A stretch of DNA of 64,000 bases, taken from positions 4,486-68,485 of the forward strand of contig JBGAOK010000005.1 in NCBI GenBank assembly GCA_044221805.1. Reading direction: 5' to 3'. The stretch is from Meridianimarinicoccus sp044221805. Its GTDB lineage: Bacteria; Pseudomonadota; Alphaproteobacteria; Rhodobacterales; Rhodobacteraceae. Of the stretch, positions 35,658 through 44,288 are shown piece after piece. The notes under the pieces were generated by a model. It did no database searches and had not been told where the DNA came from. It worked only from the letters and a program-made list of their open reading frames with translations. Position 1 is the first letter of the stretch; every line of letters starts with the position of its first letter. A program made the translations under genes and the position numbers.

Positions 35658-36836
35658 ATGAAGACCCTGCTTTCCGCAGGCGCCGTTGCGCTTGCCACGA
35701 CCTGCCTTGTCCAGTCGGCCGCGGCCGAGGACATCACCGTCGGGCTGCTGCTGCCCTATTCCGGCGTCTATGCCGCGCTGGGGACCGAGATCGAGGCCGG
35801 CTTCCGGCTGGGTCTCGACACCTTCGGGCCGGAGGCCGGCGCCAGCTTCACGGTGATCAGCGAGGACAGCGAGGCGAAGCCGCCGGTGGGCCTGGCCAAG
35901 GCGCGCAAGCTGGTCCTGCAGGACGATGTGGACGTGATCGCGGGCATCGTCAGTTCCGGCGTGCTGGGCGCAGTGCGGGATTTCGTCGACGGCGCCAAGG
36001 TGCCGCTGATCGTCGCCAATGCCGGCAATGACGAGGCGACCGGCGAGCAGTGCAGCCCCTACATCGTGCGCATGTCCTTCTCGAACGCGCAGGTGAACCG
36101 GCCCATGGGCCAGTGGCTGCACGACCAAGGCGTGCAGAAGGTCTATACGCTGGCCCCCGACTATGCCGCCGGGCAGCAGATGATCGGCGCCTTCGCCGAT
36201 GCCTTCACCGCGGCGGGCGGCGAGATCGTCGGCCAGGAATTCACCCCCTTCCAGAAGACCCAGGATTTCGGCCCCTACCTTGCCAAGGCGAAGGCCAGCG
36301 GCGCCGACGCGGTCTATGCCTTCTACGCCGGGGGCGAGGCGATCTCGTTCGTCAAGCAATACGACAGCTTCGGCCTGAAGACCGACCTGCCGCTCTATGG
36401 CGCGGGCTTCCTGACCTCGGCGCTTTATGTCGCCGCGGAAGGTCCGGCGGCCGAGGGCGTCATCGCCGCGCTGCACTATGTGCCGACGATCGAGAACCCG
36501 GCCAACGCGGCCTTCGTCCAGGCCTTCACCGCGCAGACCGGGCACGCGCCGTCGGAATATGCCGTCCATGGCTATGACGCGGCCCATGCGCTGGTCCTGG
36601 CCGTCGCCTCCGGCGCCACCGACCGTGCGGGCATCGCCAAGGCGCTGAGCCGGACCGCCTTCGACGGGCCGCGCGGCGCCACCGCGATCGACCCGGCCAC
36701 CAACAACATCGTGCAGCCGGTCTATGTCTACGAGACCGTCGCGGGGCCGGCCGGGCTGACCCAGAAGGTGCTGGCCGAGCTGCCCGCCCAGGCCGACCCG
36801 GCGAATGGCTGCGGGCTGGCGCTGGCGTCGAACTGA
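35658..36836 (+). CDS. ABC transporter periplasmic binding protein, branched-chain amino acid/aromatic acid type
   Basis: A 392-residue Leu/Ile/Val-type (type I) substrate-binding protein with a Sec signal peptide (residues 1-22, cleavage after QSAAA). Conserved segments are ITVGLLLPYSGVYAALG, IAGIVSSGVLGAV and the hinge region GAGFLTSALYV. It is followed by two permeases and two ATPases, completing a LivKHMGF-like system. Its position directly behind benABCD suggests that it binds benzoate or a related aromatic acid, as known for members of this family in Rhodopseudomonas; the ligand is inferred. Confidence 0.88.
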   Translation: MKTLLSAGAVALATTCLVQSAAAEDITVGLLLPYSGVYAALGTEIEAGFRLGLDTFGPEAGASFTVISEDSEAKPPVGLAKARKLVLQDDVDVIAGIVSSGVLGAVRDFVDGAKVPLIVANAGNDEATGEQCSPYIVRMSFSNAQVNRPMGQWLHDQGVQKVYTLAPDYAAGQQMIGAFADAFTAAGGEIVGQEFTPFQKTQDFGPYLAKAKASGADAVYAFYAGGEAISFVKQYDSFGLKTDLPLYGAGFLTSALYVAAEGPAAEGVIAALHYVPTIENPANAAFVQAFTAQTGHAPSEYAVHGYDAAHALVLAVASGATDRAGIAKALSRTAFDGPRGATAIDPATNNIVQPVYVYETVAGPAGLTQKVLAELPAQADPANGCGLALASN

Positions 36837-36927
36837 CCCGGCAGAGCGCCCCCCCGGCGGCCAGCCCCCCGCGTGGTGGGGCCGGTCGTGCCCCCGATCC
36901 CCTGAAACCCGCATCACGGAGACCGCG

Positions 36928-37791
36928 ATGGATCCCGGATTCTGGCTGTTCCAGACACTCAATGCGCTTCAGCTCTCGATGCTGCTGTTCCTGCTCTCGG
37001 TCGGGCTGACGGTCATCTTCGGACTGATGCATTTCGTCAACCTTGCCCATGGCGCACTCTATGCCTTCGGCGCCTATCTGGCCGCCACCGTGGCGGGCCA
37101 GTTCGGCTTCTGGGCCGGCTTCGTGCTGGCGCCGCTGCTGGTCGCCGGGATCGGGCTGGGGCTTTATGCGACGCTGATCCGGCGGATGCGCCGGGCCGGG
37201 CCGATGGCGCAGGTGCTGGTCACCTTCGGGCTGATCTTCGCGCTGCTCGACCTGACGCGGATCCTCTGGGGCGACATCGCCATCGGGATCGAGCTGCCGG
37301 CGGCGCTGTCCGGCCGGGTGATGATCGGCGGCGTCGACTACCCGACCTACCGGCTGTTCATCATCGGCCTTGGCGGGGCGGTCTTCGCCGCGCTGGCGGT
37401 GATCCTGACCCGGACCCAGATCGGCGCGATGATCCGTGCCGGGGTCGACAACGACGCCATGGCCGCCTGCCTGGGGATCAATGTCGAGCGGCTGTTCTTC
37501 ATCGTCTTCTGCATCGGCTGCGCGCTGGCGGGGCTGGCCGGCGCGGTCGCCGCACCGGTCCTGTCGGTGACCCCGGACATGGGGCTGCAGATCCTGATCC
37601 CGACCCTGATCGTCGTGGTGATCGGCGGACTCGGCTCGCTGAAGGGGGCGATCACCGGCTCGCTGATCTATGGCTTCGTGCAGACCTTCGGGGCGGTGCT
37701 GCTGCCCGGTTTCGCCTCGGTGCTGATCTACGCCCTTCTGGCCCTGGTCCTGGTCACGCGCCCCGCCGGGCTGTTCCCCGCGAGAGGATGA
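36928..37791 (+). CDS. Branched-chain-type ABC transporter permease (LivH-like)
   Basis: A 287-residue inner-membrane permease with about eight helices. It has LTVIFGLMHFVNLAHGALYAFGAY near the N-terminus, the standard LivH opening. The cytoplasmic ATPase-contact loop is near RAGVDNDAMAACLGIN, and the C-terminus is VVVIGGLGSLKGAITGSL. The ATG at 36928 was chosen; the longer frame lacks homology. It overlaps the next permease by four bases. Confidence 0.9.
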   Translation: MDPGFWLFQTLNALQLSMLLFLLSVGLTVIFGLMHFVNLAHGALYAFGAYLAATVAGQFGFWAGFVLAPLLVAGIGLGLYATLIRRMRRAGPMAQVLVTFGLIFALLDLTRILWGDIAIGIELPAALSGRVMIGGVDYPTYRLFIIGLGGAVFAALAVILTRTQIGAMIRAGVDNDAMAACLGINVERLFFIVFCIGCALAGLAGAVAAPVLSVTPDMGLQILIPTLIVVVIGGLGSLKGAITGSLIYGFVQTFGAVLLPGFASVLIYALLALVLVTRPAGLFPARG

Positions 37792-38813
37792 CAGTGATGT
37801 TCCGCCATACGCCGTTCCGCCGCCTGACCCTGGCCGTCCTTGCCGTCCTGGCGCTTTATGCCGCCGTCACCGCCGGCTATTTCGGGCAGGAGATCCTGGC
37901 CGAGATCGCGATCCTTGCGCTGCTGGCGATCGCGCTGGATCTGGTTGCCGGGTTCGGTGGCATGGTCTCGCTCTGCCATGGGGCGCTGCTGGGGGCCGGG
38001 GCCTATGCCTATGGCGTCCTGACCGTGACCTTCGGGATGGGCGCCCTGCCGGCGATGCTGGCCGCGATCCTGTTCACCGGGGCCCTGGCCTGGGTCATCG
38101 GCGCGGTCTGCGCCGGCAGTCAGGGCATCTATTTCATCATGGTGACGCTGGCCTTCGGGCAGATGGCCTATGCCTTCGTATTCGAAAGCCCGTGGCTGGG
38201 CGGGGATGACGGCATGGCGGGGATGCCGCGGCCGGATCTTGCGGCGCTTGGCATCGACCTGAACGACGGCCGGAGCTTCGCGCTTTACGCCCTTGCCCTG
38301 CTGGCGCTTGGCTATGCCTTCGCGGCGCAGGTGCTGGGCGCGGGTCTGGGCCGCAGCCTTGTCGGCATCCATGGCAGCGAGAAGCGGATGCGCGCGCTGG
38401 GTCTGGTGACCTGGCGGATCAAGGCGGCGGCCTTCGGCCTGTCGGGGCTGATCGCCGGTCTGGCCGGGGTGATCGCCGCCCAGCAGACCATGTTCATCTC
38501 GCCCGGGCTGCTGGGCTGGACCGGGTCGGGCGAGGCGCTGGTGGTGGTGATCCTGGGCGGGCTGGGCACGCTGGTCGGCCCCATCGTCGGCGCCGCGGCC
38601 TTCGTCCTGCTGCGCCACGAGGTCAGCGCGATCACCCCCTACTGGCATCTGGTCACCGGCCTGATCCTGATCGCCGTGGTGATGAGCGGGGCCGGCGGCA
38701 TCTTCGGCTTCCTCGAAACCCGGGTCGCCCGGCTGGGCGCGCGGCTTGGCGCGCGCCGGGCCGCCCGGCACCCGGCCGCCCCCCTTGCAGAAGGAACCAT
38801 CCGCGATGCTTGA
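37788..38813 (+). CDS. Branched-chain-type ABC transporter permease (LivM-like)
   Basis: A 341-residue permease, the LivM partner of the preceding gene. The family signature is LVAGFGGMVSLCHGALLGAGAYAYG near residues 45-70, with the ATPase contact GSEKRMRALGLVTWRIKAAAFGLSG and VVILGGLGTLVGPIVGA near the end. ATG 37788 overlaps the livH-like stop; ATG 37797 is an alternative start. The C-terminus is basic and overlaps the ATPase gene by eight bases. Confidence 0.9.
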   Translation: MTVMFRHTPFRRLTLAVLAVLALYAAVTAGYFGQEILAEIAILALLAIALDLVAGFGGMVSLCHGALLGAGAYAYGVLTVTFGMGALPAMLAAILFTGALAWVIGAVCAGSQGIYFIMVTLAFGQMAYAFVFESPWLGGDDGMAGMPRPDLAALGIDLNDGRSFALYALALLALGYAFAAQVLGAGLGRSLVGIHGSEKRMRALGLVTWRIKAAAFGLSGLIAGLAGVIAAQQTMFISPGLLGWTGSGEALVVVILGGLGTLVGPIVGAAAFVLLRHEVSAITPYWHLVTGLILIAVVMSGAGGIFGFLETRVARLGARLGARRAARHPAAPLAEGTIRDA

Positions 38814-39549
38814 GGTCCGCAATCTCGACAAGCGCTTCGGCGCCATCCACGTCACCCGCAACGTCTCGCTGAGGCTGGAGAAGGGCGAACGGCGGGTGAT
38901 CCTTGGCCCAAACGGGGCGGGCAAGACGACGCTCTTCAACCAGCTGGTGGGCGAGATCGCCCCGGATGCCGGGCAGATCCTGCTCGATGGTGCGGACATC
39001 ACCGCCCTTCCGGTTCCGGCGCGCGCCCGGCGCGGCCTGTCGCGCAGCTATCAGAAGAACACCCTGTTCGACGCGCTGACGATCCGCGAGAACCTTGGCC
39101 TTGCGGCGGCGGTGCAGGCGGGGGTGGCGGCATCCTTGCTGCGCGACAGCCTCGCCGATGCCCGGGTGCGCGAGACCGTGACCGAGGTGGCCGAGCAGAC
39201 CCAGCTTGTCCCATACCTGGACCAGCGGGTGATCGAGGTCTCCTACGGCATCCGCCGGCAGCTCGAGGTCGGGGTGGCGCTGGCCACCCGGCCACGGGTG
39301 ATCCTGATGGACGAGCCGACCTCGGGCATCGGTCCCGAGATGCAGCGCGGCTTCCACCGGATGCTGTCCGCCCTGCCGCGGGACCTGACGCTTCTGATCA
39401 TCGAGCACGACATGGACCTGGCCTTCGACGTCGCCGACAGCATCACCGTGCTGAATTATGGCGAGGTCGTGTTCGACGGCGCGCCCGAGGCGGCCCGGGG
39501 ATCCGCGCTGCTGAAGGACATCTATCTGGGGAGCTGGGAAGATGCTTGA
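38806..39549 (+). CDS. ABC transporter ATP-binding protein (LivG-like)
   Basis: A 247-residue ATPase. Walker A is GPNGAGKTT and the Walker B region VILMDEPTSGIGPE. The signature motif is degenerate for the group (VSYGIRRQLEVGVAL instead of LSYGxQR), and the switch His is in IIEHDMDLAF. It is about 247 residues long, as usual for LivG. It overlaps both neighbours by eight bases, so the five transport genes are one transcript. Confidence 0.88.
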   Translation: MLEVRNLDKRFGAIHVTRNVSLRLEKGERRVILGPNGAGKTTLFNQLVGEIAPDAGQILLDGADITALPVPARARRGLSRSYQKNTLFDALTIRENLGLAAAVQAGVAASLLRDSLADARVRETVTEVAEQTQLVPYLDQRVIEVSYGIRRQLEVGVALATRPRVILMDEPTSGIGPEMQRGFHRMLSALPRDLTLLIIEHDMDLAFDVADSITVLNYGEVVFDGAPEAARGSALLKDIYLGSWEDA

Positions 39550-40246
39550 ACTGAGGGACATCCAGTCCGGCTATGGCGAGACCCGCGTCCTGCATGGGCT
39601 GAGCCTGACCGCGCGGGCCGGCCGCGTGCTGGCCGTGCTGGGCCGCAACGGGGCGGGAAAAAGCACCACGCTGAAGACGATCATGGGGCTTCTGCCGGCG
39701 ACCGCCGGGTCGATCACCCTTGCCGGCCGGGCCTTGCCGCGCCGGCCCTACGAGGTGGCGGCGCAGGGGATCGCCTATGTGCCCGAGACCCGGGACATCT
39801 TCCCCTCGCTCAGCGTGCGCGAGAACCTCGAGATCGCCGCCGGGCGCTTCCCGGTCCCCGAGGGCGCCGCGCCCTGGACGCTGGCGCGGGTGATCGAGCT
39901 GTTCCCCCGGCTGGGCGAGCGGCTCGAGAATGGCGGCACCCAGTTGTCCGGGGGGGAACAGCAGATGCTGGCGATCGCCCGGGCGCTGCTGCTCAATCCG
40001 CGGCTGCTGATCCTTGACGAGCCGACCGAGGGGCTGGCGCCGATCATCGTGAAGCTGATCCACGACAAGCTGGCCGAGCTGAAGCACGAGGGCCTGTCGA
40101 TGGTGCTGGTGGAGCAGAATTTCGGCTTCGCCACCTCGCTGGCCGATGACGTCGCGGTGGTCAGCAAGGGGCAGGTGGTCTGGACCGGGACGCCGGCCGA
40201 GATCCGCGCCGATGCGGATCTGCAGCACCGCTGGCTGGGGGTGTGA
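39542..40246 (+). CDS. ABC transporter ATP-binding protein (LivF-like)
   Basis: A 234-residue ATPase and second motor of the importer. Walker A is GRNGAGKST, the signature LSGGEQQMLAIARAL, Walker B LLILDEPTEGLAP, and the switch residue is Gln (LVEQNFGFA), which is normal for LivF. It ends the plus-strand catB-ben-transporter transcription unit. The next gene, benE, is convergent. Confidence 0.91.
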   Translation: MLELRDIQSGYGETRVLHGLSLTARAGRVLAVLGRNGAGKSTTLKTIMGLLPATAGSITLAGRALPRRPYEVAAQGIAYVPETRDIFPSLSVRENLEIAAGRFPVPEGAAPWTLARVIELFPRLGERLENGGTQLSGGEQQMLAIARALLLNPRLLILDEPTEGLAPIIVKLIHDKLAELKHEGLSMVLVEQNFGFATSLADDVAVVSKGQVVWTGTPAEIRADADLQHRWLGV

Positions 40247-40417
40247 GGCGGCCTGGCCCCCGATCCCCTCGGCCACGCTGCGCGTGCCGGCATCCCGGGT
40301 CGGGCCAAGCGGCGCCGTTGCACCTGACGCCGCCACGCGGCGATGAAGCGGAACCCGGGCGGAACACGGCCGGCATCGGGCACCCCAGGGTTCCCCGTCT
40401 TCAGGCGATAATGGCAG

Positions 40418-41672
40418 TCAGCCTCTCGCGGCGCCCTTCCAGTGGTGGACCAGCCGGGTGACCTGCACCGCGACGATGCCGACGAGGATGCCCCAGAAGG
40501 CCGCGTTGATGCCAAGGACGACGATGCCCGAGGCCGAGGTGACGAAGGTCAGCATCCCGGCCTGCAGATCCTCGCCGCTGTCGAGCATGTCGGACAGGCC
40601 CCGGGCGATCGCGCCCAGCAGCGCAAGCCCCGCCAGCAGCGCGATCAACTCGACCGGCAGGCGCACCATCACGCCGCCGACGAAGCCCGCAAAGACCGCG
40701 GTCAGAAGGAAGAAGGCACCGCTGGCCACGCCGGCCACATAGCGCCGGGACCGGTCGGGATGCGCCTCGGGCCCGGCGCCGAGCGCCATGGTGATCGAGG
40801 CGAGCGCGGTAGTGATGCCGCCGAACAGCGCCGCCGGCAGCGAGACGAGGCTCGCCAGCACCAGCACCGGCCGCGCGGCGACGTCGAAACCATTGGCGCG
40901 CAGGATGGTGAGACCGGCCAGGAACTGCCCCGTCAGCGTGGTCAGCGCCAGCGGGATCGCCAGGCCCAGAAATGCCTGCAGGGTGAAGGCGGGCCAGACC
41001 GGATGCGGCTGCGCCAGGATCAGCCCGGCGCCGCCGCCGGCATCGCCGCGGGCGAAGGTCAGGCCCAGCGTGATCATGAGAAGCCAGATCAGCGCATAGC
41101 GCGGCGTGACGGCCGAAAGGACCACGAAGGCCAGCAGCATCGTGGCGACGGTGACGGGCGCGGTCTCCAGCCCGCCAAGGGCGCTGGCGCCGAAGCGGAA
41201 CAGGATCCCCGCCATCATCCCCGCGGCCACCGCCCGGGGGACCAGCCGCACCAGCCGGTCGAACAGCCCGCTCATACCCACCGCGAGGATGATCAGCGCG
41301 GTGACGAGATAGGCGCCGACCACCTCGGGCATGGACAGCGCAGGGCCGACGGTGCCCAGCAGCACGCAGCCCGGGGCCGACCAGGCCACCAGCACCGGCG
41401 CCCGCAGCGCGAGGCTCAGCGCGAGACTGGCGACCCCTGCCGCAGCGCAGATCGCCATGATCCAGGACGAGAAATCCGCCGCCGAAGACGCCCATCGCCG
41501 CGGCCGACTGCAGATAGATCAGCAGGGGGCCGGCGAGCGAGATCAGGACCGCAATGAAGCCCGCGGCGATCGCCGGGGCCGAGGCATCGCGCCGAAGCGC
41601 CGCGAGGCAGGCCCGCGGACCCGCCTCGACCTCCAGTGCCCCGGCATGTCCGGCGGGGGCACCGTCAGGCAT
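40418..41672 (-). pseudogene. benE: Benzoate:H+ symporter, interrupted by a single frameshift
   Basis: Two overlapping frames make one BenE-family transporter. The N-terminal part from ATG 41672 reads to LISLAGPLLIYLQSAAAMGVFGG, then, with one extra G near 41486, the true sequence continues in the next frame as DFSSWIMAICAAAGVASLALSL and on to the C-terminus at 40418. The second part keeps the BenE hallmarks (APGCVLLGTVGPALS, TTLTGQFLAGLTILRANGF). Only one base is wrong, in a GGCGGCGG run, so assembly error or a very recent mutation are both possible. The start overlaps the upstream BKACE stop by eight bases. Confidence 0.82.
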
Positions 41673-42522
41673 GGACCGGAAGCTCCGTCGCCAGCCCCAG
41701 CATGGCCCGCGCCTGTCGCCAGTCGGCCACCGGTCGCCCGTAGCGCTCGCACAGATCGACCACCCGGCGCACCAGCGCGGCGTTCGACGGGGCCAACCGG
41801 TCGCGGTCCAGCCGCACGTTGTCCTCGAGCCCGGTGCGGGCATGGCCGCCCGCGGCGACCGACCATTCGTTCAGCACGATCTGGTGCGGCCCGATCCCGG
41901 CGGCGCACCATTCCGCTTCGGGGGCCAGCCGCTGCACCGTGCGGATGTAGTAGTCGAAGACGTCGCGGTCGGCCGGCATCGCGTTCTTCACCCCCATGAC
42001 AAACTGGATGTAGAGCCTGCCGGGGATGCGGCCATCGCGGTGCATCGCCACGGCCTGATGGATATGGCTCAGGTCGAAGGCCTCGACCTCGGGCATCACG
42101 CCGTGGCGGCGCATCTCGGCGGCCAGCCAGTCGACCAGATCGGGCGGGTTCTCGTAGACCCGGGTGGGGAAGTTGTTCGACCCCACCGACAGCGAGGCCA
42201 TGTCGGGCTTCAGGGCCAGCATGCCCCCCCGGGTCTGGCCGGCGCCTGACCGCCCTCCGGTCGAGAACTGCACGATCAGCCCCGGGCAATGGGCCCTGAG
42301 GCCTTCCAGCAGCCGGGCGAACCGGTCGGGGTCGGAGGAGGGCGTGCCGTCGTCGTTGCGCACATGGCAATGGGCGATGGTCGCGCCGGCCTCGAACGCC
42401 GCGTGAGTGCTTTCCACCTGCTCGGCGACCGAGACCGGCACGGCCGGGTTGTCGGCCTTGGTGGGCAGGCTGCCGGTGATGGCCACGCAGATGATGCAGG
42501 GCTTCGCAGGGGTCTGGGTCAT
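41665..42522 (-). CDS. Beta-keto acid cleavage enzyme (BKACE, DUF849)
   Basis: A 285-residue TIM-barrel enzyme of the BKACE family, which exchanges a beta-keto acid with acetyl-CoA to yield acetoacetate and a CoA ester, using zinc. Characteristic motifs are CVAITGSLPTKADNP at the N-terminus, AHCHVRNDDGTPSSD with two metal-binding His, FSTGGRSG and GGHARTGLEDNVRLD. Its site in a benzoate/catechol operon with an enol-lactone-hydrolase-like protein and benE suggests that beta-ketoadipate could be its substrate, giving succinyl-CoA. That is an inference; other keto acids are possible. Confidence 0.88.
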   Translation of the reverse strand: MTQTPAKPCIICVAITGSLPTKADNPAVPVSVAEQVESTHAAFEAGATIAHCHVRNDDGTPSSDPDRFARLLEGLRAHCPGLIVQFSTGGRSGAGQTRGGMLALKPDMASLSVGSNNFPTRVYENPPDLVDWLAAEMRRHGVMPEVEAFDLSHIHQAVAMHRDGRIPGRLYIQFVMGVKNAMPADRDVFDYYIRTVQRLAPEAEWCAAGIGPHQIVLNEWSVAAGGHARTGLEDNVRLDRDRLAPSNAALVRRVVDLCERYGRPVADWRQARAMLGLATELPVHA

Positions 42523-42568
42523 GAAGGGCTCCGTGCTGGGCGGCCCGGGCCGTTGCGCCCGGGGCAGG

Positions 42569-42757
42569 TCAGGCCGGGCGCAGGGCGTCGCGCGCGGCCT
42601 CGGGGCGGGCGGAAGCCCCGCGCGCCGCGCCCGCGGACGCCGCCGGCGGTGGCGGCGCCATCAGGTCGTCGAACAGATCCTGAAGGATGTCGGCCGCGCA
42701 GGCGGTTCTGGTCTTGCGGCAGCCGGGGCAGGGGGCGTCGGGGTTCTTGCAGGCCAT
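42569..42757 (-). CDS. Small Cys-rich protein (62 residues), function unknown
   Basis: A 62-residue protein with four Cys in its first twenty positions (ACKNPDAPCPGCRKTRTAC: Cys3, 9, 12 and 19), suggesting a small zinc site. An acidic helix (ILQDLFDDLM) and an Ala/Pro-rich tail follow. ATG 42757 has AAGGAC upstream. It fits exactly between the alpha/beta hydrolase and the BKACE gene with short gaps on both sides, which favours a real gene. I know no family for it. Confidence 0.55.
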   Translation of the reverse strand: MACKNPDAPCPGCRKTRTACAADILQDLFDDLMAPPPPAASAGAARGASARPEAARDALRPA

Positions 42758-42785
42758 GGTGTCCGTCCTTGCGGGTGGGCGCCGG

Positions 42786-43649
42786 TCAGGCCGCGCTGGC
42801 GCTGGCGAAAGGGCCGGGCATCCGGGACAGCGCGTCCAGGAAATACGGCCGGAAGCCCGCGGGATGCTCGCTCATCGGGAAATGGCCGAGCTCGTCCATC
42901 ACCGCCAGCGTGGCACCGGGAATCGCCGCGGCGGTGCGCCGGGCGTCTTCCGGCGTGCAGGTCAGGTCATAGGCGCCGACCAGCAGGTGCACCGGCGTCC
43001 GCGCCGTGTCGATCCGGCCCAGCCGGCCGATCAGGCTGTCGTCCCTTGTGTAGAAGCTGAGATCCCCGCGGAACACGCCGGGTCCGCTGGACATGAACAT
43101 CCACAGGGTGTTCCAGCGTTCGGCCTCGGGCGCGTAAGGCGAGATGTTGGCCGAGACCAGCGCCGCGCCCATCTCGCCGCCATGGGCATCGGGGCGGTGG
43201 AACCAGTCGATGTCGTACCAGGCGGGCTGGAAGTCCGAGGCCTCGATGGCGATGAAGCCCGAGAACCGGTCGGGATGCAGCGCGGCCAGTTGCAGCGCGA
43301 TCCGCCCGCCCATGGAACAGCCTGCCAGCACCGGCCGGTCCAGCCCCAGCGCCTCGACCATGGCGAGGACCGTGGCGATGTAGGCCTCGGTCGTCAGCAG
43401 GTATTCCCGGGTCTCGAAGCCCTCGGGCGGCAGCGACTTGCCGTGCCAGGGCATGTCGAAGGCGATCAGCCGGTTGGCGTCGGTGACGGTCGTGTCGTTC
43501 ATCAGATGGCGCCACTGGCGCGTGTCGGCCCCGGCGGTGTGCAGGCACAGCACCGGCCGGCCCTGTCCGGCCTCCTCGAAATAGACCCGATGGGGGGTGC
43601 CGGCGACGGTGACGCCCAGATAGCGTCCGGTGATGGGTTCGAGCAGCAT
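42786..43649 (-). CDS. Alpha/beta hydrolase, possible enol-lactone hydrolase
   Basis: A 287-residue alpha/beta hydrolase with LHTAGADTRQW (oxyanion region), nucleophile elbow AGCSMGGRIAL, DLTCTPEDAR with a likely acid, and the C-terminal His in ELGHFPMSEHPAG. Its size is close to PcaD-type 3-oxoadipate enol-lactone hydrolases, but also to meta-cleavage product hydrolases. ATG 43649 shares one base with the stop of the preceding gene (TGATG), so they are coupled. In a cluster with catB and an intradiol dioxygenase, enol-lactone hydrolysis is the most economical proposal. Confidence 0.8.
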   Translation of the reverse strand: MLLEPITGRYLGVTVAGTPHRVYFEEAGQGRPVLCLHTAGADTRQWRHLMNDTTVTDANRLIAFDMPWHGKSLPPEGFETREYLLTTEAYIATVLAMVEALGLDRPVLAGCSMGGRIALQLAALHPDRFSGFIAIEASDFQPAWYDIDWFHRPDAHGGEMGAALVSANISPYAPEAERWNTLWMFMSSGPGVFRGDLSFYTRDDSLIGRLGRIDTARTPVHLLVGAYDLTCTPEDARRTAAAIPGATLAVMDELGHFPMSEHPAGFRPYFLDALSRMPGPFASASAA

Positions 43650-44029
43650 CAGGCGGCCTCCGTCCCGGCGCTGCGCGGCAGGGCCATGAACTCCTTGAAA
43701 TAGCGCAGGTTCTTCACGAGGCAGAGAATGTCGCCGACGATCTCGGCGCGGCCCATCTTCACCAGGCCGAACAGGTCGTGGAAGCCGGGCGCCGGGCGCG
43801 CGGTCCAGAACTCGGCCAGCGCGGCACCATCGGTCACGACGCCGAAGCGGTAGGGCGTCCGGCGACTGGGACCGGGAAGCACCTCGACCAGCCGACCCTT
43901 GTCGAAGACCAGATAGCTTTCCTGCCCGTCCACCTTCAGCAGCACCGTGTCCGAAAACAGCCGGCCGAGACGGAGAAGGTGCGGCGTCCGGTTCAGACGC
44001 GCCTGCATCGCTAGAAGCTGGTCGTGCAT
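43649..44029 (-). CDS. SCP2-like small protein, function unknown
   Basis: A 126-residue soluble protein. The alternation LLKVDGQESYLVFDKGRLVEV followed by an acidic helix and GLVKMGRAEIVGDILCLVKNL is like the sterol-carrier-protein-2 fold of small lipid- or CoA-ester-binding proteins. No catalytic motif is visible. GAGGAGGCGAC stands before ATG 44029; the longer frame upstream is non-coding. It is the first gene of the minus-strand operon that diverges from the dioxygenase gene. Because this operon lacks a recognisable muconolactone isomerase, a role near that step is conceivable but unsupported. Confidence 0.6.
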   Translation of the reverse strand: MHDQLLAMQARLNRTPHLLRLGRLFSDTVLLKVDGQESYLVFDKGRLVEVLPGPSRRTPYRFGVVTDGAALAEFWTARPAPGFHDLFGLVKMGRAEIVGDILCLVKNLRYFKEFMALPRSAGTEAA

Positions 44030-44098
44030 GTCGCCTCCTCCTCGGGCATCCTCGGGGAAAGCTAGGGATGTCGGCCGGTCCCCGGCAATGACCGGACA

Positions 44099-44114
44099 GG
44101 TATCCCCCGATACC
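44099..44114. promoter_or_regulatory. GTAT-N6-ATAC dyad 1, candidate LysR operator
   Basis: GGTATC-CCCC-GATACC is a perfect inverted repeat (core GTAT at 44100-44103, ATAC at 44110-44113). It sits 70 bases upstream of a second dyad of the same form, in the divergent promoter region between the SCP2-like and dioxygenase genes. BenM/CatM of Acinetobacter use ATAC/GTAT-type dyads, so the LysR protein at 45258 is the natural candidate binder. Confidence 0.55.
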
Positions 44115-44169
44115 GCGGACAGCCCGTCTTCCGGTCTGGCCGGAACGCCGGCCGGAAGGGGCGGGCAGA

Positions 44170-44183
44170 GTATTGCGCGATAC
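44170..44183. promoter_or_regulatory. GTAT-N6-ATAC dyad 2, candidate LysR operator
   Basis: GTAT-TGCGCG-ATAC has the same arms and the same six-base spacer as the dyad at 44099, exactly 70 bp (about 6.7 turns) downstream. It lies about 105 bp before the dioxygenase start, a usual position for a LysR activation region. Confidence 0.55.
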
Positions 44184-44288
44184 CGACTCGGGCATTGGTT
44201 CCGGGGCCCGGTCTGGCCGATGTTCCGGATCGGGAGAACGAGCGGCACCGGACGCCGGATGGCCGCAGACCGAAGAGGAGGAAATCGG

